Assembly (NCBI RefSeq): GCF_013371085.1
Contig: NZ_JABWCV010000005.1
Coordinates: forward strand, 124,001-188,000
Source of the DNA: Vreelandella maris
GTDB taxonomy: Bacteria > Pseudomonadota > Gammaproteobacteria > Pseudomonadales > Halomonadaceae
Direction of reading: 5' to 3'
Length of the DNA: 64,000 bases
This document shows, one piece after another, positions 43,839 to 53,566 of this stretch (the stretch's first letter is position 1; each line of letters begins with the position of its first letter). A program made the position numbers and the translations under genes. The notes beneath the pieces were generated by a model. That model was given only the letters and a program-made list of their open reading frames with translations, did not search any database and was not told the origin of the DNA.

Positions 43839-44531
43839 ATGATTGATTGGCGCGAGATAGACACTGTCCTCCTTGATATGGATGGCACGCTGCTGGATTT
43901 ACACTTCGACAGCCATTTTTGGCTTGAGCATTTACCGCGGCGCTACCGCGAATTGCACCAACTGGATGAAGCCTCTCAGGAAGCGCTGCGCGCGCGTATT
44001 ATCGGCGAGCAGGGCACTTTAAACTGGTACAGCCTAGCGTACTGGAGCCGCGAGCTGGGCGTGGATATTGTCGCCCTGAAACGAGAAATCCAACACCTGA
44101 TAGGCCTGCGTAGTGACGCACTGGATTTTCTAAAATGGCTTAAGCTAGCACATCCACGGGTGGTACTTGCCACCAACGCTGATCGCGCCAGTCTTGCCCT
44201 GAAACTGCCCCTCACCGGCCTGGAAAGCTACTTGGACGCCATCGTCTCTTCCGAAGACGTGGGCGCCGCCAAAGAGGAGCAGGCGTTCTGGTTTGCGTTG
44301 CAGGAAATCGAACCTTTTGACCCGGCACGCACGCTGTTTATTGATGACAATGCCCGCGTGCTTGAAAGCGCTCGTGAGTTTGGTATCAAGTATTTGCTGG
44401 GCATTAAACAACCTGACAGCCAGCGGCCCGAAAAAGAGCTACAGGAATTTATAGCCCTTGATCGGTTCGCTCATCTGTTACCCGAACAACTGCCGGAACA
44501 GCAGTCAGAAACGCAAGGAGTGCCTAAATGA
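43839..44531 (+). CDS. yrfG: HAD-family GMP/IMP nucleotidase YrfG
   Basis: 230 residues from ATG 43839 (MIDWREIDTVLLDMDGTLLDLHFD), the normal YrfG beginning. HAD motifs: DMDGTLLD, VVLATNADR, KEEQAFWFALQ and LFIDDNARVLESA. It dephosphorylates purine nucleotides in the cytoplasm. The stop overlaps hslR by 4 bases. The upstream extension to 43776 overlaps the nudE control region and was rejected. Confidence 0.9.
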   Translation: MIDWREIDTVLLDMDGTLLDLHFDSHFWLEHLPRRYRELHQLDEASQEALRARIIGEQGTLNWYSLAYWSRELGVDIVALKREIQHLIGLRSDALDFLKWLKLAHPRVVLATNADRASLALKLPLTGLESYLDAIVSSEDVGAAKEEQAFWFALQEIEPFDPARTLFIDDNARVLESAREFGIKYLLGIKQPDSQRPEKELQEFIALDRFAHLLPEQLPEQQSETQGVPK

Positions 44532-44917
44532 GCGAGAGCGTACGCTTAGATAAATGGCTCTGGGCAGCACGTTTCTTTAAGACCCGCGCACTGGCTAAAA
44601 AAGCCATTGAAGGTGGCAAGGTTCACTACGACGGCGGCCGCGCTAAAACCAGCAAACAGGTGGAAATCGGTGCGCTTATCCGTGTGCCACAGGGCTGGGA
44701 GATATTAGAGGTAGAGGTGGTATCGCTTTCGGATCAACGACGCGGTGCGCCAGAAGCGCGCACACTCTATGCAGAAACCGACGAAAGTGTGCAGCGTCGT
44801 GCCAAGGAAGCTGAAGCAAGGCGCCTCACTAACGAGGCGATGCAGCATCCGCTCAAACGCCCTGATAAAAAGCAGCGCCGCGATATTCAGCGTTTCCAAC
44901 GCAATCAGGGTGAGTAG
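44528..44917 (+). CDS. hslR: Ribosome-associated heat shock protein Hsp15
   Basis: 129 residues with an S4 RNA-binding domain at the start (VRLDKWLWAARFFKTRALAKKAIEGGKVHYDGGR) and a basic C-terminal helix. Hsp15 binds stalled 50S-peptidyl-tRNA complexes and helps recycle them. It overlaps yrfG and is followed 98 bases later by hslO, as in other gammaproteobacteria. Confidence 0.95.
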   Translation: MSESVRLDKWLWAARFFKTRALAKKAIEGGKVHYDGGRAKTSKQVEIGALIRVPQGWEILEVEVVSLSDQRRGAPEARTLYAETDESVQRRAKEAEARRLTNEAMQHPLKRPDKKQRRDIQRFQRNQGE

Positions 44918-45015
44918 CCCTCGCGGCTATTTACTCAGTGCAGCAGTATCAATAGCCCAGTTAACAATTAGTCGCAGCTAAACACCCGCCGTCCTTTATA
45001 GTAGGTTGCCAAATT

Positions 45016-45891
45016 ATGTCCGATCAAATTCAACGCTTTATGTTCGATCACACCAATGTCCGCGGCGAGATCGTCACCCTGGCGGCCGCCTATCACGAAG
45101 TGTTGGATCGCCACGCCTACCCACCTGCGGTCAATGAGCTGTTGGGCGAGCTATTAGCTGCCGTGGCGCTGCTCACCGATACTGTTAAGCTGGATGGCAC
45201 GCTAAGCATCGAAGTGCGCGGCCGCGGCGTTCTGTCATTACTGATGGCCGAATCTAACCCCGGTGGTGAATTGCGGGCGATTGCCCGCATCGCGGAAGAC
45301 GCCGACCTGCCTAGCGAGCATGCCTCTTTCCGTGAGCTGGTCGGTGAGGGCCAAATCGTCATCACCCTCGACCCCCGTGAAGGTCATCGCTACCAAGGCA
45401 TTGTCGCGCTGGATCAGGAGACGCTAGGTGGCTGCCTGGAAGCCTACTTTACGCAATCCGAGCAGTTGCCAACCCGCCTATGGTTAGCGGCTGATGAGAA
45501 GCGCGCAGGTGGGTTGCTGCTCCAACGCCTCCCTGAAGAGTCACAAAACCAGGATGTCGATGCCTGGGACCGTAGCGTGCAGTTAGCCGATACGATTAAA
45601 ACAGAAGAGCTGCTCGGCCTTGAACAGCGCGAAGTGCTGCACCGCCTTTACCATGAAGAAACCGTGCGCGTTTTTGAACCCAAAGCCCTGCGCTTTGGCT
45701 GTACCTGCTCCCGCGAACGAATGAGCCATGCACTGCACACGCTAGGCAAGGAAGAACTGCGAGATATTCTTCACGAACAGGGCGCTATCGACACCCAATG
45801 CCACTTTTGCCATACGAAATATCACTACACGGCGGCGGATATTGAAACTTTGTTAGATGACCCTGAAGCCCCATCGCCTACGATTCACTAA
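45016..45891 (+). CDS. hslO: Redox-regulated chaperone Hsp33
   Basis: 291 residues. Features include the N-terminal core [18 protein letters not shown], the central [15 protein letters not shown], and the zinc-binding redox switch [12 protein letters not shown]...[15 protein letters not shown] with four cysteines (CxC and CxxC). Oxidation forms disulfides, releases zinc and activates the holdase. It works in the cytoplasm under oxidative stress. Confidence 0.96.
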   Translation: MSDQIQRFMFDHTNVRGEIVTLAAAYHEVLDRHAYPPAVNELLGELLAAVALLTDTVKLDGTLSIEVRGRGVLSLLMAESNPGGELRAIARIAEDADLPSEHASFRELVGEGQIVITLDPREGHRYQGIVALDQETLGGCLEAYFTQSEQLPTRLWLAADEKRAGGLLLQRLPEESQNQDVDAWDRSVQLADTIKTEELLGLEQREVLHRLYHEETVRVFEPKALRFGCTCSRERMSHALHTLGKEELRDILHEQGAIDTQCHFCHTKYHYTAADIETLLDDPEAPSPTIH

Positions 45892-45974
45892 GTATGTAGT
45901 CGCGGCTGGGCAGTCGGGCGTGTTTTAGTGCCGCTAGGCGGACCAGTAGAACCAATGAATTTGGCCGCTGTTGC

Positions 45975-45986
45975 AAACGATCGTTT
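45975..45986. promoter_or_regulatory. LacI/Cra-like palindromic site AAACGATCGTTT
   Basis: A perfect 12-base palindrome with central CG, the form typical of LacI-family operators (including Cra/FruR-like proteins that control gluconeogenesis). It is about 215 bases before pckA but upstream of a terminator, so it may instead act on an unseen transcript or be fortuitous. Confidence 0.3.
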
Positions 45987-46056
45987 TAATTTTTACTGCG
46001 CTGCAACACAAAATGTAGTGCTTTTGTAGTAGTTTAACTACAAGATATTTGATCTT

Positions 46057-46086
46057 CGCCCCCGTTTCCTGGGGGCTTTCTTTTTG
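46057..46086 (+). terminator. Rho-independent terminator in the hslO-pckA interval
   Basis: GCCCCC (46058-46063) pairs with GGGGGC (46071-46076), followed by TTTCTTTTT. Confidence 0.85.
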
Positions 46087-46200
46087 CCATAATGCGCCGG
46101 ACTTCAGCGTGCCCAGCCGATTTAGCAGGCTGGGATGACATTTAAGGCGTCGGTGACGCCCGGTAACGAGATATAACGGCCTCAAGGCCCAGGAATCGAC

Positions 46201-47754
46201 ATGACCACGACTCAAGCTCCCCAAGCCCACGTCAATCTCAGCAGCGCCGAACTTATCGAGCGCGCCGTGGCACGTGGCGAAGGCCGCCTCTCGGCTAACG
46301 GTGCCCTGGTAGTTAATACCGGCCTGCGTACCGGCCGTTCACCGAAAGACCGCTTTATTGTTGATGAGCCCTCTACGCGTAGCCAAATTGATTGGGGCAG
46401 CGTCAACCGTCCCTTTGATGCTGAGAAATTCAACGCCTTGTGGGATCGGGTCGATGAATACCTGAACAGCCAAGATCACTTTGTCTCTGAGCTTCATGTG
46501 GGTAGTGATTCTACCCATTATCTGCCGGTTCGTGTCACCACCGAAACCGCTTGGCAAAACCTGTTTGGCCGTACCATGTTTGTGCGCCCTTTGGCCTACA
46601 ATCAAGCTGCTAAAGACGAGTGGGCCATTCTTAACGTGGCGGGCTTTGAATGTGATCCCTCTCGCGATGGCACCAACTCTGATGGTTGCGTGATCATCAA
46701 CTTCGCCGAGAAAAAAGTGCTTATCGCGGGCATGCGCTATGCCGGTGAAATGAAAAAAGCCATGTTCTCCGTGCAGAACTTCCTGCTACCCGCCGCCGAC
46801 GTGCTGCCGATGCACTGCTCCGCGAACGTGGGTGAAGATGGCGAAACCTGCCTCTTCTTCGGTCTCTCGGGCACCGGTAAAACTACGCTTTCTGCTGACC
46901 AGGCACGCTTCTTGATTGGTGATGATGAACACGCTTGGGGCGACGGCATCGTCTTCAACATGGAAGGCGGCTGCTACGCCAAGTGTATCGATCTTTCCGA
47001 GAAGAACGAGCCGGTCATCTGGAACGCTATCAAGTTCGGCACCGTGCTGGAAAACGTGGTGTTGGATGATCGTCGCGAGCCCGACTACGCCGACGATAGC
47101 CTGACCCAGAACTCCCGCGCCGCTTACCCGCTGGAGCATGTTGAAAAGCGCGTAGCGGAAAATCTGGCGGGCGAGCCGAATGCGATTGTATTTCTGACTT
47201 GCGATATGTCCGGCGTACTGCCCCCGGTGTCGATTCTTTCCAAAGAAGCCGCGGCGTATCATTTCCTGTCTGGCTATACTGCTAAAGTGGGCTCCACTGA
47301 AATGGGTTCTTCTGAAGGCCTGGCCGCCACGTTCTCTACCTGCTTTGGTGCACCGTTCTTCCCGCGTCCTGCACGTGAGTACGCTGACCTGCTGATCAAG
47401 CGCGTCGATAAGCAGGATGCTCAGGTTTACTTGGTCAACACCGGCTGGACCGGCGGAGCTTACGGCGAAGGTGGTTCGCGCTTCTCTATCCCGACCACCC
47501 GCGCCATCATTAGCGCGATTCAGTCGGGTGTACTGCGCGATATCGACACCAAGCATATCGATGGGCTCAATCTACAAGTGCCTGTTGCCGTGCCGGGCGT
47601 TGATTCCAGCCTGCTCGACCCGCGTGAAACCTGGCAGGACCGCGATGCCTACGACCGTCACCTTAAAGAGCTGGCGACCAAATTCGTCGATAACTTCAAG
47701 AAGTTTGAAGGCGTTAATGAAGCGATCATCCAAGCGGGCCCCCAGTTAACCTAA
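46201..47754 (+). CDS. pckA: Phosphoenolpyruvate carboxykinase (ATP)
   Basis: 517 residues. Substrate site [15 protein letters not shown], kinase-1a P-loop [13 protein letters not shown], metal site [21 protein letters not shown], and the C-terminal [18 protein letters not shown] are all present. It converts oxaloacetate and ATP to PEP, the entry of gluconeogenesis. No ompR/envZ pair is adjacent, unlike in enterobacteria. The ATG follows a weak ribosome site. A bidirectional terminator ends the gene. Confidence 0.97.
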   Translation: MTTTQAPQAHVNLSSAELIERAVARGEGRLSANGALVVNTGLRTGRSPKDRFIVDEPSTRSQIDWGSVNRPFDAEKFNALWDRVDEYLNSQDHFVSELHVGSDSTHYLPVRVTTETAWQNLFGRTMFVRPLAYNQAAKDEWAILNVAGFECDPSRDGTNSDGCVIINFAEKKVLIAGMRYAGEMKKAMFSVQNFLLPAADVLPMHCSANVGEDGETCLFFGLSGTGKTTLSADQARFLIGDDEHAWGDGIVFNMEGGCYAKCIDLSEKNEPVIWNAIKFGTVLENVVLDDRREPDYADDSLTQNSRAAYPLEHVEKRVAENLAGEPNAIVFLTCDMSGVLPPVSILSKEAAAYHFLSGYTAKVGSTEMGSSEGLAATFSTCFGAPFFPRPAREYADLLIKRVDKQDAQVYLVNTGWTGGAYGEGGSRFSIPTTRAIISAIQSGVLRDIDTKHIDGLNLQVPVAVPGVDSSLLDPRETWQDRDAYDRHLKELATKFVDNFKKFEGVNEAIIQAGPQLT

Positions 47755-47895
47755 TGGTAAGCGGCTGGTAGATGATTGAGCCGGTGCGTTTGCTCGGTAA
47801 AGAGGCAAGTAGAAAAGCAATCGGCGGGTGTAATTAATCGACGGTTAGAACGGCTAAGTGCTTAGAAGTGATCGCCATTAGAAACGATTGACGCC

Positions 47896-47931
47896 AAAAT
47901 GGGACAGCGCTTCGGCACTGTCCCATTTTTA
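47896..47931 (+). terminator. Terminator after pckA
   Basis: AAAATGGGACAG pairs with CTGTCCCATTTTT around a loop including CTTCGG. A-run before and T-run after make it potentially bidirectional. Confidence 0.9.
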
Positions 47932-47971
47932 TTGGCTACTTTCTTCCCAGAACAACACGGGAGCGATACCC

Positions 47972-48469
47972 ATGAAAAGACGTCAATTCTTAGGCTTAGC
48001 GGGACTCACCGGCATAGTAGGTGCCATACCAAGCCTGTCGTTTGGCTTTCCACGGCTAGATCTTGAACCTGCGCCAGACTTGGAAACGCTAGAGCTTAGC
48101 GAAGCCGAGTGGCGTGAGCGACTCTCCGATGAAGCTTACAATGTGCTTCGCGATCATGGCACTGAACCCGCCTTTTCGAGCCCTTTAGATAAAGAGTGGA
48201 GAGAGGGCGAGTATCGCTGTGCAGGGTGCGATCTATTACTGTTTACCAGTGAAATGAAATACGATTCCGGTACCGGCTGGCCAAGCTTTTTTGAGCATGT
48301 AGAAGGACATATGCTCACCGAGCTTGATTTCAAACTGATTTGGCCCCGCACGGAATACCACTGTGCCCGCTGCGGTGGCCATCAGGGCCATGTCTTTGAA
48401 GACGGCCCCGACCCTACCGGCCTGCGCTGGTGCAACAATGGAGTGGCGCTGCGTTTTGTGCCAGCGTGA
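47972..48469 (+). CDS. msrB: Exported peptide-methionine (R)-S-oxide reductase MsrB
   Basis: 165 residues from ATG 47972. The N-terminus MKRRQFLGLAGLTG carries a Tat-like RRxFL motif and a hydrophobic stretch, so this MsrB is probably exported, unlike the cytoplasmic E. coli enzyme. The catalytic domain has YRCAGCDLLLF and YHCARCGGHQGHVFEDG (zinc-binding Cys pairs) and the active-site cysteine in LRWCNNGVALRF. It repairs methionine-R-sulfoxide in proteins. An in-frame extension to 47888 crosses the pckA terminator and was rejected. Confidence 0.9.
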   Translation: MKRRQFLGLAGLTGIVGAIPSLSFGFPRLDLEPAPDLETLELSEAEWRERLSDEAYNVLRDHGTEPAFSSPLDKEWREGEYRCAGCDLLLFTSEMKYDSGTGWPSFFEHVEGHMLTELDFKLIWPRTEYHCARCGGHQGHVFEDGPDPTGLRWCNNGVALRFVPA

Positions 48470-48519
48470 GCAAGCGGATAGATGGGCGGGTAATCTAAAA
48501 CAATCAGTAGGAGGGTGGT

Positions 48520-49734
48520 GTGAAAGGTTGGCTCCAACAACGATGGTCTCGAAAAAAACTCGCCCGTATCCACAACTTGCACGACGTAGAACGGCTCGCC
48601 AAAAGAGCGCTACCACGACCTATTTTTGGCTATATCGATCATGTCGCAGAGGATGGGCGAACCCAGCGCGCTAACCTCACTGCTTTTGATGATTATCGCT
48701 TTATGCCCAAGGCGTTTGTCAATGTGTCGCAAATTGATCTGCACACAGAACTCTATGGCAAACGCTACGCCGTGCCTTTCGGTATTGCCCCTATGGGCAT
48801 CAGTGCGCTTTCTACTTACCAGGGCGACCTAGTGCTAGCGCGAGCAGCAGCGAATCGCAACTTACCCATGATTATGAGTGGTTCATCGCTGGTGCCTATG
48901 GAAGAGGTGGCGAAGGTGGAGGGTGCCGACTGGTTCCAGGCCTACTTACCCGGCACGCCAGAAGGCATCGAAGCTCTGCTTAAGCGGATCAAGCGAGCCG
49001 GTTTCAAAAAGCTGGTGGTCACGCTGGATTACCCAGTGCCGCCCAATCCGGATAATTTCCGGCGTTCAGGTTTTTCCTCCCCCTTGGAGCCAACGCTTCG
49101 CTTGGCAATTGATGGGTTGATGCGGCCAGGCTGGTTGTGTAATACCTTTCTTCGTACGCTCTGGAAACAGGGCATGCCGCATTTCGAAAACAACCATGCG
49201 GAACGGGGAGCACCCGTGATTTCTCGCCAAGCAGCGCGGGACTTCTCAGGACGTCGCCATTTTGACTGGGGCTATCTCGATCTGGTGCGGCGGTTATGGC
49301 CCGACACGCTGATCGTCAAAGGGGTGCTAAACCCCGAGGATGCGGTACGTGCCCGCCAAGCCGGGGTAGATGGCATTATCCTCTCCAACCACGGCGCCCG
49401 TCAGTTGGATAGCACTATCTCTCCGCTTCAGGTGCTGCCTGAGATCAAGCGTCGCATTAGCGATATCCCCATTATGATCGACAGCGGGTTTCGCCGTGGC
49501 ACCGATATCATCAAGGCCTTGGCGCTGGGCGCTGATTTTGTATTCGTGGGGCGCCCCTTTAATTACGCTGCTGCTTGCGCAGGACAGGAAGGCGTAGAGC
49601 ATGTTGCCACTCTTTTAGAGCGTGAAATCGAGCGCAATATGGCGCTATTAGGGCTGACCACGCTTTCCCAGTTGGACCGTTCATGCCTCTATCAACCCTC
49701 ATTCGGTAAAGTAACATCAACCATCACAACCTAA
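48520..49734 (+). CDS. FMN-dependent alpha-hydroxy-acid oxidase/dehydrogenase (LldD family)
   Basis: 404 residues from GTG 48520 with GGAGGGTG upstream. FMN-domain motifs: PFGIAPMGISALSTYQGD, LVVTLDYPVPPNPDN, LIVKGVLNPEDAV (catalytic Lys), ILSNHGARQLDSTISPL (catalytic His and Arg) and MIDSGFRRGTDIIKALALGADFVFVGRPF. Family members oxidise L-lactate, mandelate or glycolate. The exact substrate is unknown; no lactate permease is adjacent. The last 11 bases overlap the 3' end of a convergent LysR gene. Confidence 0.9.
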   Translation: MKGWLQQRWSRKKLARIHNLHDVERLAKRALPRPIFGYIDHVAEDGRTQRANLTAFDDYRFMPKAFVNVSQIDLHTELYGKRYAVPFGIAPMGISALSTYQGDLVLARAAANRNLPMIMSGSSLVPMEEVAKVEGADWFQAYLPGTPEGIEALLKRIKRAGFKKLVVTLDYPVPPNPDNFRRSGFSSPLEPTLRLAIDGLMRPGWLCNTFLRTLWKQGMPHFENNHAERGAPVISRQAARDFSGRRHFDWGYLDLVRRLWPDTLIVKGVLNPEDAVRARQAGVDGIILSNHGARQLDSTISPLQVLPEIKRRISDIPIMIDSGFRRGTDIIKALALGADFVFVGRPFNYAAACAGQEGVEHVATLLEREIERNMALLGLTTLSQLDRSCLYQPSFGKVTSTITT

Positions 49735-50584
49735 ACCCTTCAACAATATGCTCGGCCAGGCTGTCGATAATTGGTGATTGGGTAGAAGAGGTGCGTTGTA
49801 AAACGATGGACGCTTCTGGCAATTCGGGGAAGCCCTCCTTTACACCCAATATCTGCATATCGGCAGTGACCAGGCTTCGCATCCAGGCAGACACGGCCAA
49901 ACCCGCGCCAACAACGGCTTGCAGGGTAGCCAAACTGGGGCTGCTGTAAGCAATTCGATAGGTTCGTCCTGCGCGGTCTAGCGCATTACAAGCGTGGCGA
50001 CGGCAAAAGCAGGGTGCCTCGAACATGGCAAGCGGTACCGGTGTCTGTAAATGGGTGCTGTGGCTCTCTGCGGAGACCCATACCATGGGTTCGCGTCTTA
50101 ATATGGTGCCAATCTCATCGCCTATTTCCCGGGTCATAATGATCAGATCCAGGCTCTCTTGCGGCTGCTGGGAGAGCACCGAAGAGGGCGCGCAATGTAC
50201 ATCGACGTCCACCAACGGCCAGGCCTGAGAGAAAGTTCTCAGAATGCCGGGTAGGAAGCGCATCACATAGTCATCCGGCACGCCCAGGCGTACACGGCCC
50301 ACCATGTCCGGCTGGCGCAGCAGCGTCAGTGCTTCGCCCTGCAGCGATAAAATCTTGCGTGCATAGCCAAGCAGCGTATGGCCCTCGCTGGTCAACAACA
50401 GTTGGCGATTCTGGCGCACGAAAAGTGGGCGTTCGATAACGTCCTCTTCCAGGCGTTTCATCTGCATACTGACGGCCGATTGAGTGCGGTTTACCGTCTG
50501 AGCGGCGCGGGTAAATCCGCCCTGGTCGACTATCGCCACAAAGGTACGCAGCAGCTCATGATCTATGGTGGGTAGTGTCGCCAT
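49724..50584 (-). CDS. LysR-family transcriptional regulator
   Basis: About 286 residues from ATG 50584: winged helix-turn-helix HELLRTFVAIVDQGGFTRAAQTVNRTQSAVSMQMKRLE, then a periplasmic-binding-like effector domain. It is close to the LrhA/HexA-like subgroup that starts with DHELLRTFVAI. It is convergent with the hydroxy-acid oxidase and divergent from a DUF1127 gene. Which of these it controls is unknown. The ATG at 50593 is an alternative start. Confidence 0.9.
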   Translation of the reverse strand: MATLPTIDHELLRTFVAIVDQGGFTRAAQTVNRTQSAVSMQMKRLEEDVIERPLFVRQNRQLLLTSEGHTLLGYARKILSLQGEALTLLRQPDMVGRVRLGVPDDYVMRFLPGILRTFSQAWPLVDVDVHCAPSSVLSQQPQESLDLIIMTREIGDEIGTILRREPMVWVSAESHSTHLQTPVPLAMFEAPCFCRRHACNALDRAGRTYRIAYSSPSLATLQAVVGAGLAVSAWMRSLVTADMQILGVKEGFPELPEASIVLQRTSSTQSPIIDSLAEHIVEGFRL

Positions 50585-50705
50585 GGTTATCAATCTTTTT
50601 GATGTTGGGTATAAGAAGTATTCGTTGGATTGATTTTAGGCACTGTTCAATACTTCCTTCAACACTTATTCACTACGCCGTTGTTGGCGGCGAAGGGAGG
50701 TTGAA

Positions 50706-50957
50706 ATGGAGCGCTCGTTAGCCTGTTTACAGCACAGCCAGTGTCCTTTACAGAACGAACACTGCCAGTCCATTAAGCAGGAACAACCCAGAACTACCTG
50801 GGGAGAAAAGTTCTATCGCTGGCGCCAATTGCGTCGCGAGCGGGATACCTTGCGCCATTTGAGCGACGATATGTTGAAAGATATTGGCCTCAGCCGCGAA
50901 GCCGTTCAGCGTGAAGCACGACGCCCCTTTTGGGATGATCATGGCTGGCGGCGCTGA
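50706..50957 (+). CDS. DUF1127 (YjiS-like) small protein
   Basis: 83 residues. The C-terminal half is a DUF1127 domain: RWRQLRRERDTLRHLSDDMLKDIGLSREAVQREARRPF, an arginine-rich helix pair. In alphaproteobacteria some DUF1127 proteins bind RNA and influence phosphate and carbon metabolism; gammaproteobacterial forms are largely unknown. The N-terminal 30 residues carry four cysteines (SLACLQHSQCPLQNEHCQSI), an unusual feature that could bind a metal. GGGAGG precedes the ATG. It diverges from the LysR gene. Confidence 0.8.
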   Translation: MERSLACLQHSQCPLQNEHCQSIKQEQPRTTWGEKFYRWRQLRRERDTLRHLSDDMLKDIGLSREAVQREARRPFWDDHGWRR

Positions 50958-51037
50958 TGCCGCAAGTCATGCCAGCCATGGCACGTTTGTGATACCTTGT
51001 TGGCACTTAAAAATGCTGCATGAGTTAGTTGCAATTT

Positions 51038-53386
51038 ATGGATGTCAATCAGCGTATTATTTCCCGCCTAGCCACCGAGCTAAGCGTAAGACCCGAACAA
51101 GTCGCCGCCACGGTGGAGCTGCTGGATGGCGGCGCCACCGTGCCGTTTATTGCCCGTTACCGTAAAGAAGTCACCGGTGCGCTGGACGATATTCAACTGC
51201 GCCAACTGGATGAGCGCCTGCGCTACCTGCGCGAGCTGGAAGAGCGCCGCGCCGCGGTGATCGCCGCCATTGATGAGCAGGGCAAGCTGGATGGCCCGCT
51301 GAAAGCAAGTATCGAGGGCGCAGAGACCAAGCAGCGGCTGGAAGATTTATACCTACCCTTCAAGAAGAAGCGCCGTACCAAAGCGCAGATTGCCCGCGAG
51401 GCGGGGCTCGAACCACTGGCCGATTCGCTGTTGGCCGACCCGACACTCGACCCCGAAAGCGAAGCTGGCAACTACCTGCGACCGGCAGAGGACGATATCC
51501 CTGCCATCGAGGATGCCAAGGCCGCGCTGGATGGCGCCAAGCAGATATTGATGGAGCGCTTCGCGGAAGACCCCGAACTGATCGGCCTGCTGCGTGAACG
51601 ACTTTGGCAAGAGGGCGAACTCAGCGCCCGCGTGCTGGAGGGTAAGCAGCAGGAGGGCGCCAAATTCTCCGATTATTTCGAGCACGACGAAAAACTCGCC
51701 AAAGCGCCGTCACACCGTGCCCTGGCGATGTTCCGGGCGCGTAATGAAGGCGTGTTGAGCCTGTCGATTCGTCTGCCCGGTGAAGAGGAAGCCCCAGTGC
51801 ATCCCGCCCAGGTCACGATTGCCAGGCACTTCGGTATCAGCGACCAGGGCCGTGCGGCGGATAAATGGCTCTCTGAAGTGGTGCGCTGGACTTGGCGCGT
51901 TAAGCTCTACACTGCGCTTGAAACCGAGCTATTGGGCCGCTTACGTGAACAGGCAGAGCTCACCGCCATTGAAGTGTTCGCGGCAAATCTAAAAGACCTG
52001 CTGCTAGCCGCACCGGCGGGGCAGAAAGTGACGCTTGCCATCGACCCCGGTCAGCGCACCGGCTGTAAGGTCGCAGTGATCGATGCCACCGGGCAGTTTG
52101 TCGACCACACCACCATCTACCCGCACGCGCCACAAAACCGCTGGGACGAGTCCCTCAGCGTGCTCGCTAAATTAGCGAAACAGCATGGCGTGCAATTAAT
52201 TGCCGTGGGTAATGGCACCGCCAGCCGCGAAACCGATAAGCTGGCGGGCGAGCTGCTTAAAGCCCTGGCGCCTGAGTATCGGTTGAGCAAAGTGATGGTC
52301 TCGGAGGCGGGGGCGTCGGTCTACTCAGCTTCTGAGTATGCTTCACGAGAAATGCCCGATCTCGACGTTACCGTTCGTGGTGCTGTCTCCATCGGCCGTC
52401 GTCTCCAAGACCCGCTGGCCGAGCTGGTTAAAATCGAACCCAAATCGATTGGGGTGGGCCAGTATCAGCACGATGTTTCCCAGGTGCAGCTATCGCGTAG
52501 CTTGGAAGTCGTGATTGAAGACTGTGTTAACGCTGTGGGCGTCGATCTCAACACCGCCTCCAGTGCACTGCTTTCACGGGTGGCGGGGTTAAGTGCTGCG
52601 CTGGCTGAAAATATCGTTGCTCAGCGCAACGTTAAGGGCGCCTTCAAGAGCCGTAAAGAGCTATTAGAAGTTAGCCGACTGGGCGCTAAAACCTTTGAAC
52701 AGTGCGCCGGTTTCCTGCGCATTCACAATGCCGATAATCCCCTGGATGCCAGCGCCGTTCACCCGGAAGCCTATCCGCTGGTCGAGCGTATCGCCAAGCA
52801 GAGCGGTCGTGAAGTACGCGGCTTGATTGGCGACAGTGCCGCGTTAAAAGCGTTAAAGCCTGCCGACTTCGCCGATGATCGCTTTGGTGTGCCCACGGTG
52901 AGCGATATCTTGAAAGAGCTGGATAAGCCTGGCCGCGATCCGCGCCCGGAATTTAAAGCCGCCGAGTTCCGCGAAGGGGTCGAAACACTTAACGATCTTA
53001 AACTCTCGATGGTGCTCGAAGGCACGGTCACCAACGTGACACACTTTGGTGCTTTTGTGGATATCGGTGTCCATCAGGATGGCTTGGTGCATATCTCAGC
53101 ACTGTCGGACCGCTTTATCGACGACCCACGCAGCGTGGTGAAAGCCGGGGACATCGTCACCGTCAAAGTAATGAGTGTGGATATTCCGCGTAAGCGGGTA
53201 GGGCTATCGATGCGGTTGGATGACCAGCCGGAAACCGAAAACGCGGCTAATAAGAGCAATGGCTCGCCAACACAACAGCATAGCGGCTCGCGTAAACCTG
53301 CGCGCAGCAGTGCAAGGACAACTGAAGCACCGGCGTCAATGGGCGCGTTAGGCGCCGCGCTGTTAAAAGCGCGTGGTGGCAAATAG
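51038..53386 (+). CDS. tex: Tex-family RNA-binding transcription accessory protein
   Basis: 782 residues. Parts in order: N-terminal helical region (VPFIARYRKEVTGALDDIQLRQL), YqgF/RuvC-like domain (VTLAIDPGQRTGCKVAVID), helix-hairpin-helix (LNTASSALLSRVAGLSAALAENIV), and a C-terminal S1 domain (LEGTVTNVTHFGAFVDIGVHQDGLVHISAL). Tex is the bacterial relative of Spt6 and affects expression of toxin and stress genes in pathogens. ATG 51038 is used rather than TTG 51029. The last 50 residues are low complexity. Confidence 0.95.
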   Translation: MDVNQRIISRLATELSVRPEQVAATVELLDGGATVPFIARYRKEVTGALDDIQLRQLDERLRYLRELEERRAAVIAAIDEQGKLDGPLKASIEGAETKQRLEDLYLPFKKKRRTKAQIAREAGLEPLADSLLADPTLDPESEAGNYLRPAEDDIPAIEDAKAALDGAKQILMERFAEDPELIGLLRERLWQEGELSARVLEGKQQEGAKFSDYFEHDEKLAKAPSHRALAMFRARNEGVLSLSIRLPGEEEAPVHPAQVTIARHFGISDQGRAADKWLSEVVRWTWRVKLYTALETELLGRLREQAELTAIEVFAANLKDLLLAAPAGQKVTLAIDPGQRTGCKVAVIDATGQFVDHTTIYPHAPQNRWDESLSVLAKLAKQHGVQLIAVGNGTASRETDKLAGELLKALAPEYRLSKVMVSEAGASVYSASEYASREMPDLDVTVRGAVSIGRRLQDPLAELVKIEPKSIGVGQYQHDVSQVQLSRSLEVVIEDCVNAVGVDLNTASSALLSRVAGLSAALAENIVAQRNVKGAFKSRKELLEVSRLGAKTFEQCAGFLRIHNADNPLDASAVHPEAYPLVERIAKQSGREVRGLIGDSAALKALKPADFADDRFGVPTVSDILKELDKPGRDPRPEFKAAEFREGVETLNDLKLSMVLEGTVTNVTHFGAFVDIGVHQDGLVHISALSDRFIDDPRSVVKAGDIVTVKVMSVDIPRKRVGLSMRLDDQPETENAANKSNGSPTQQHSGSRKPARSSARTTEAPASMGALGAALLKARGGK

Positions 53387-53523
53387 TCGCGCGCTTTGAA
53401 AGCTAATGTTTGGAAAAGCGTCGAGTCTTGAATAGCGTCGTGTCTTGAAAAAAACATGGTTGCCGCCATATCCTGGTTTCTATTTTTGAAACAGCGATGA
53501 TGGCGATGCCACCTGACTACACC

Positions 53524-53546
53524 AAGGCCCGCTCACAGCGGGCTTT
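53524..53546 (+). terminator. Possible weak terminator between tex and gshA
   Basis: GCCCGC-TCACA-GCGGGC hairpin followed only by TTTAC. It could also act as an mRNA element before gshA. Confidence 0.4.
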
Positions 53547-53566
53547 ACTGACAAGGAGTGTTCACC

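Larger units (their letters stand above)
45892..46200. other. hslO-pckA intergenic region with terminator and palindromic operator
   Basis: Holds the terminator at 46057-46086 and the palindrome AAACGATCGTTT at 45975-45986. A further small hairpin TGTAGT-AGTTTA-ACTACA precedes the terminator. The pckA promoter probably lies between the terminator and 46190. No gene is seen. Confidence 0.5.
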
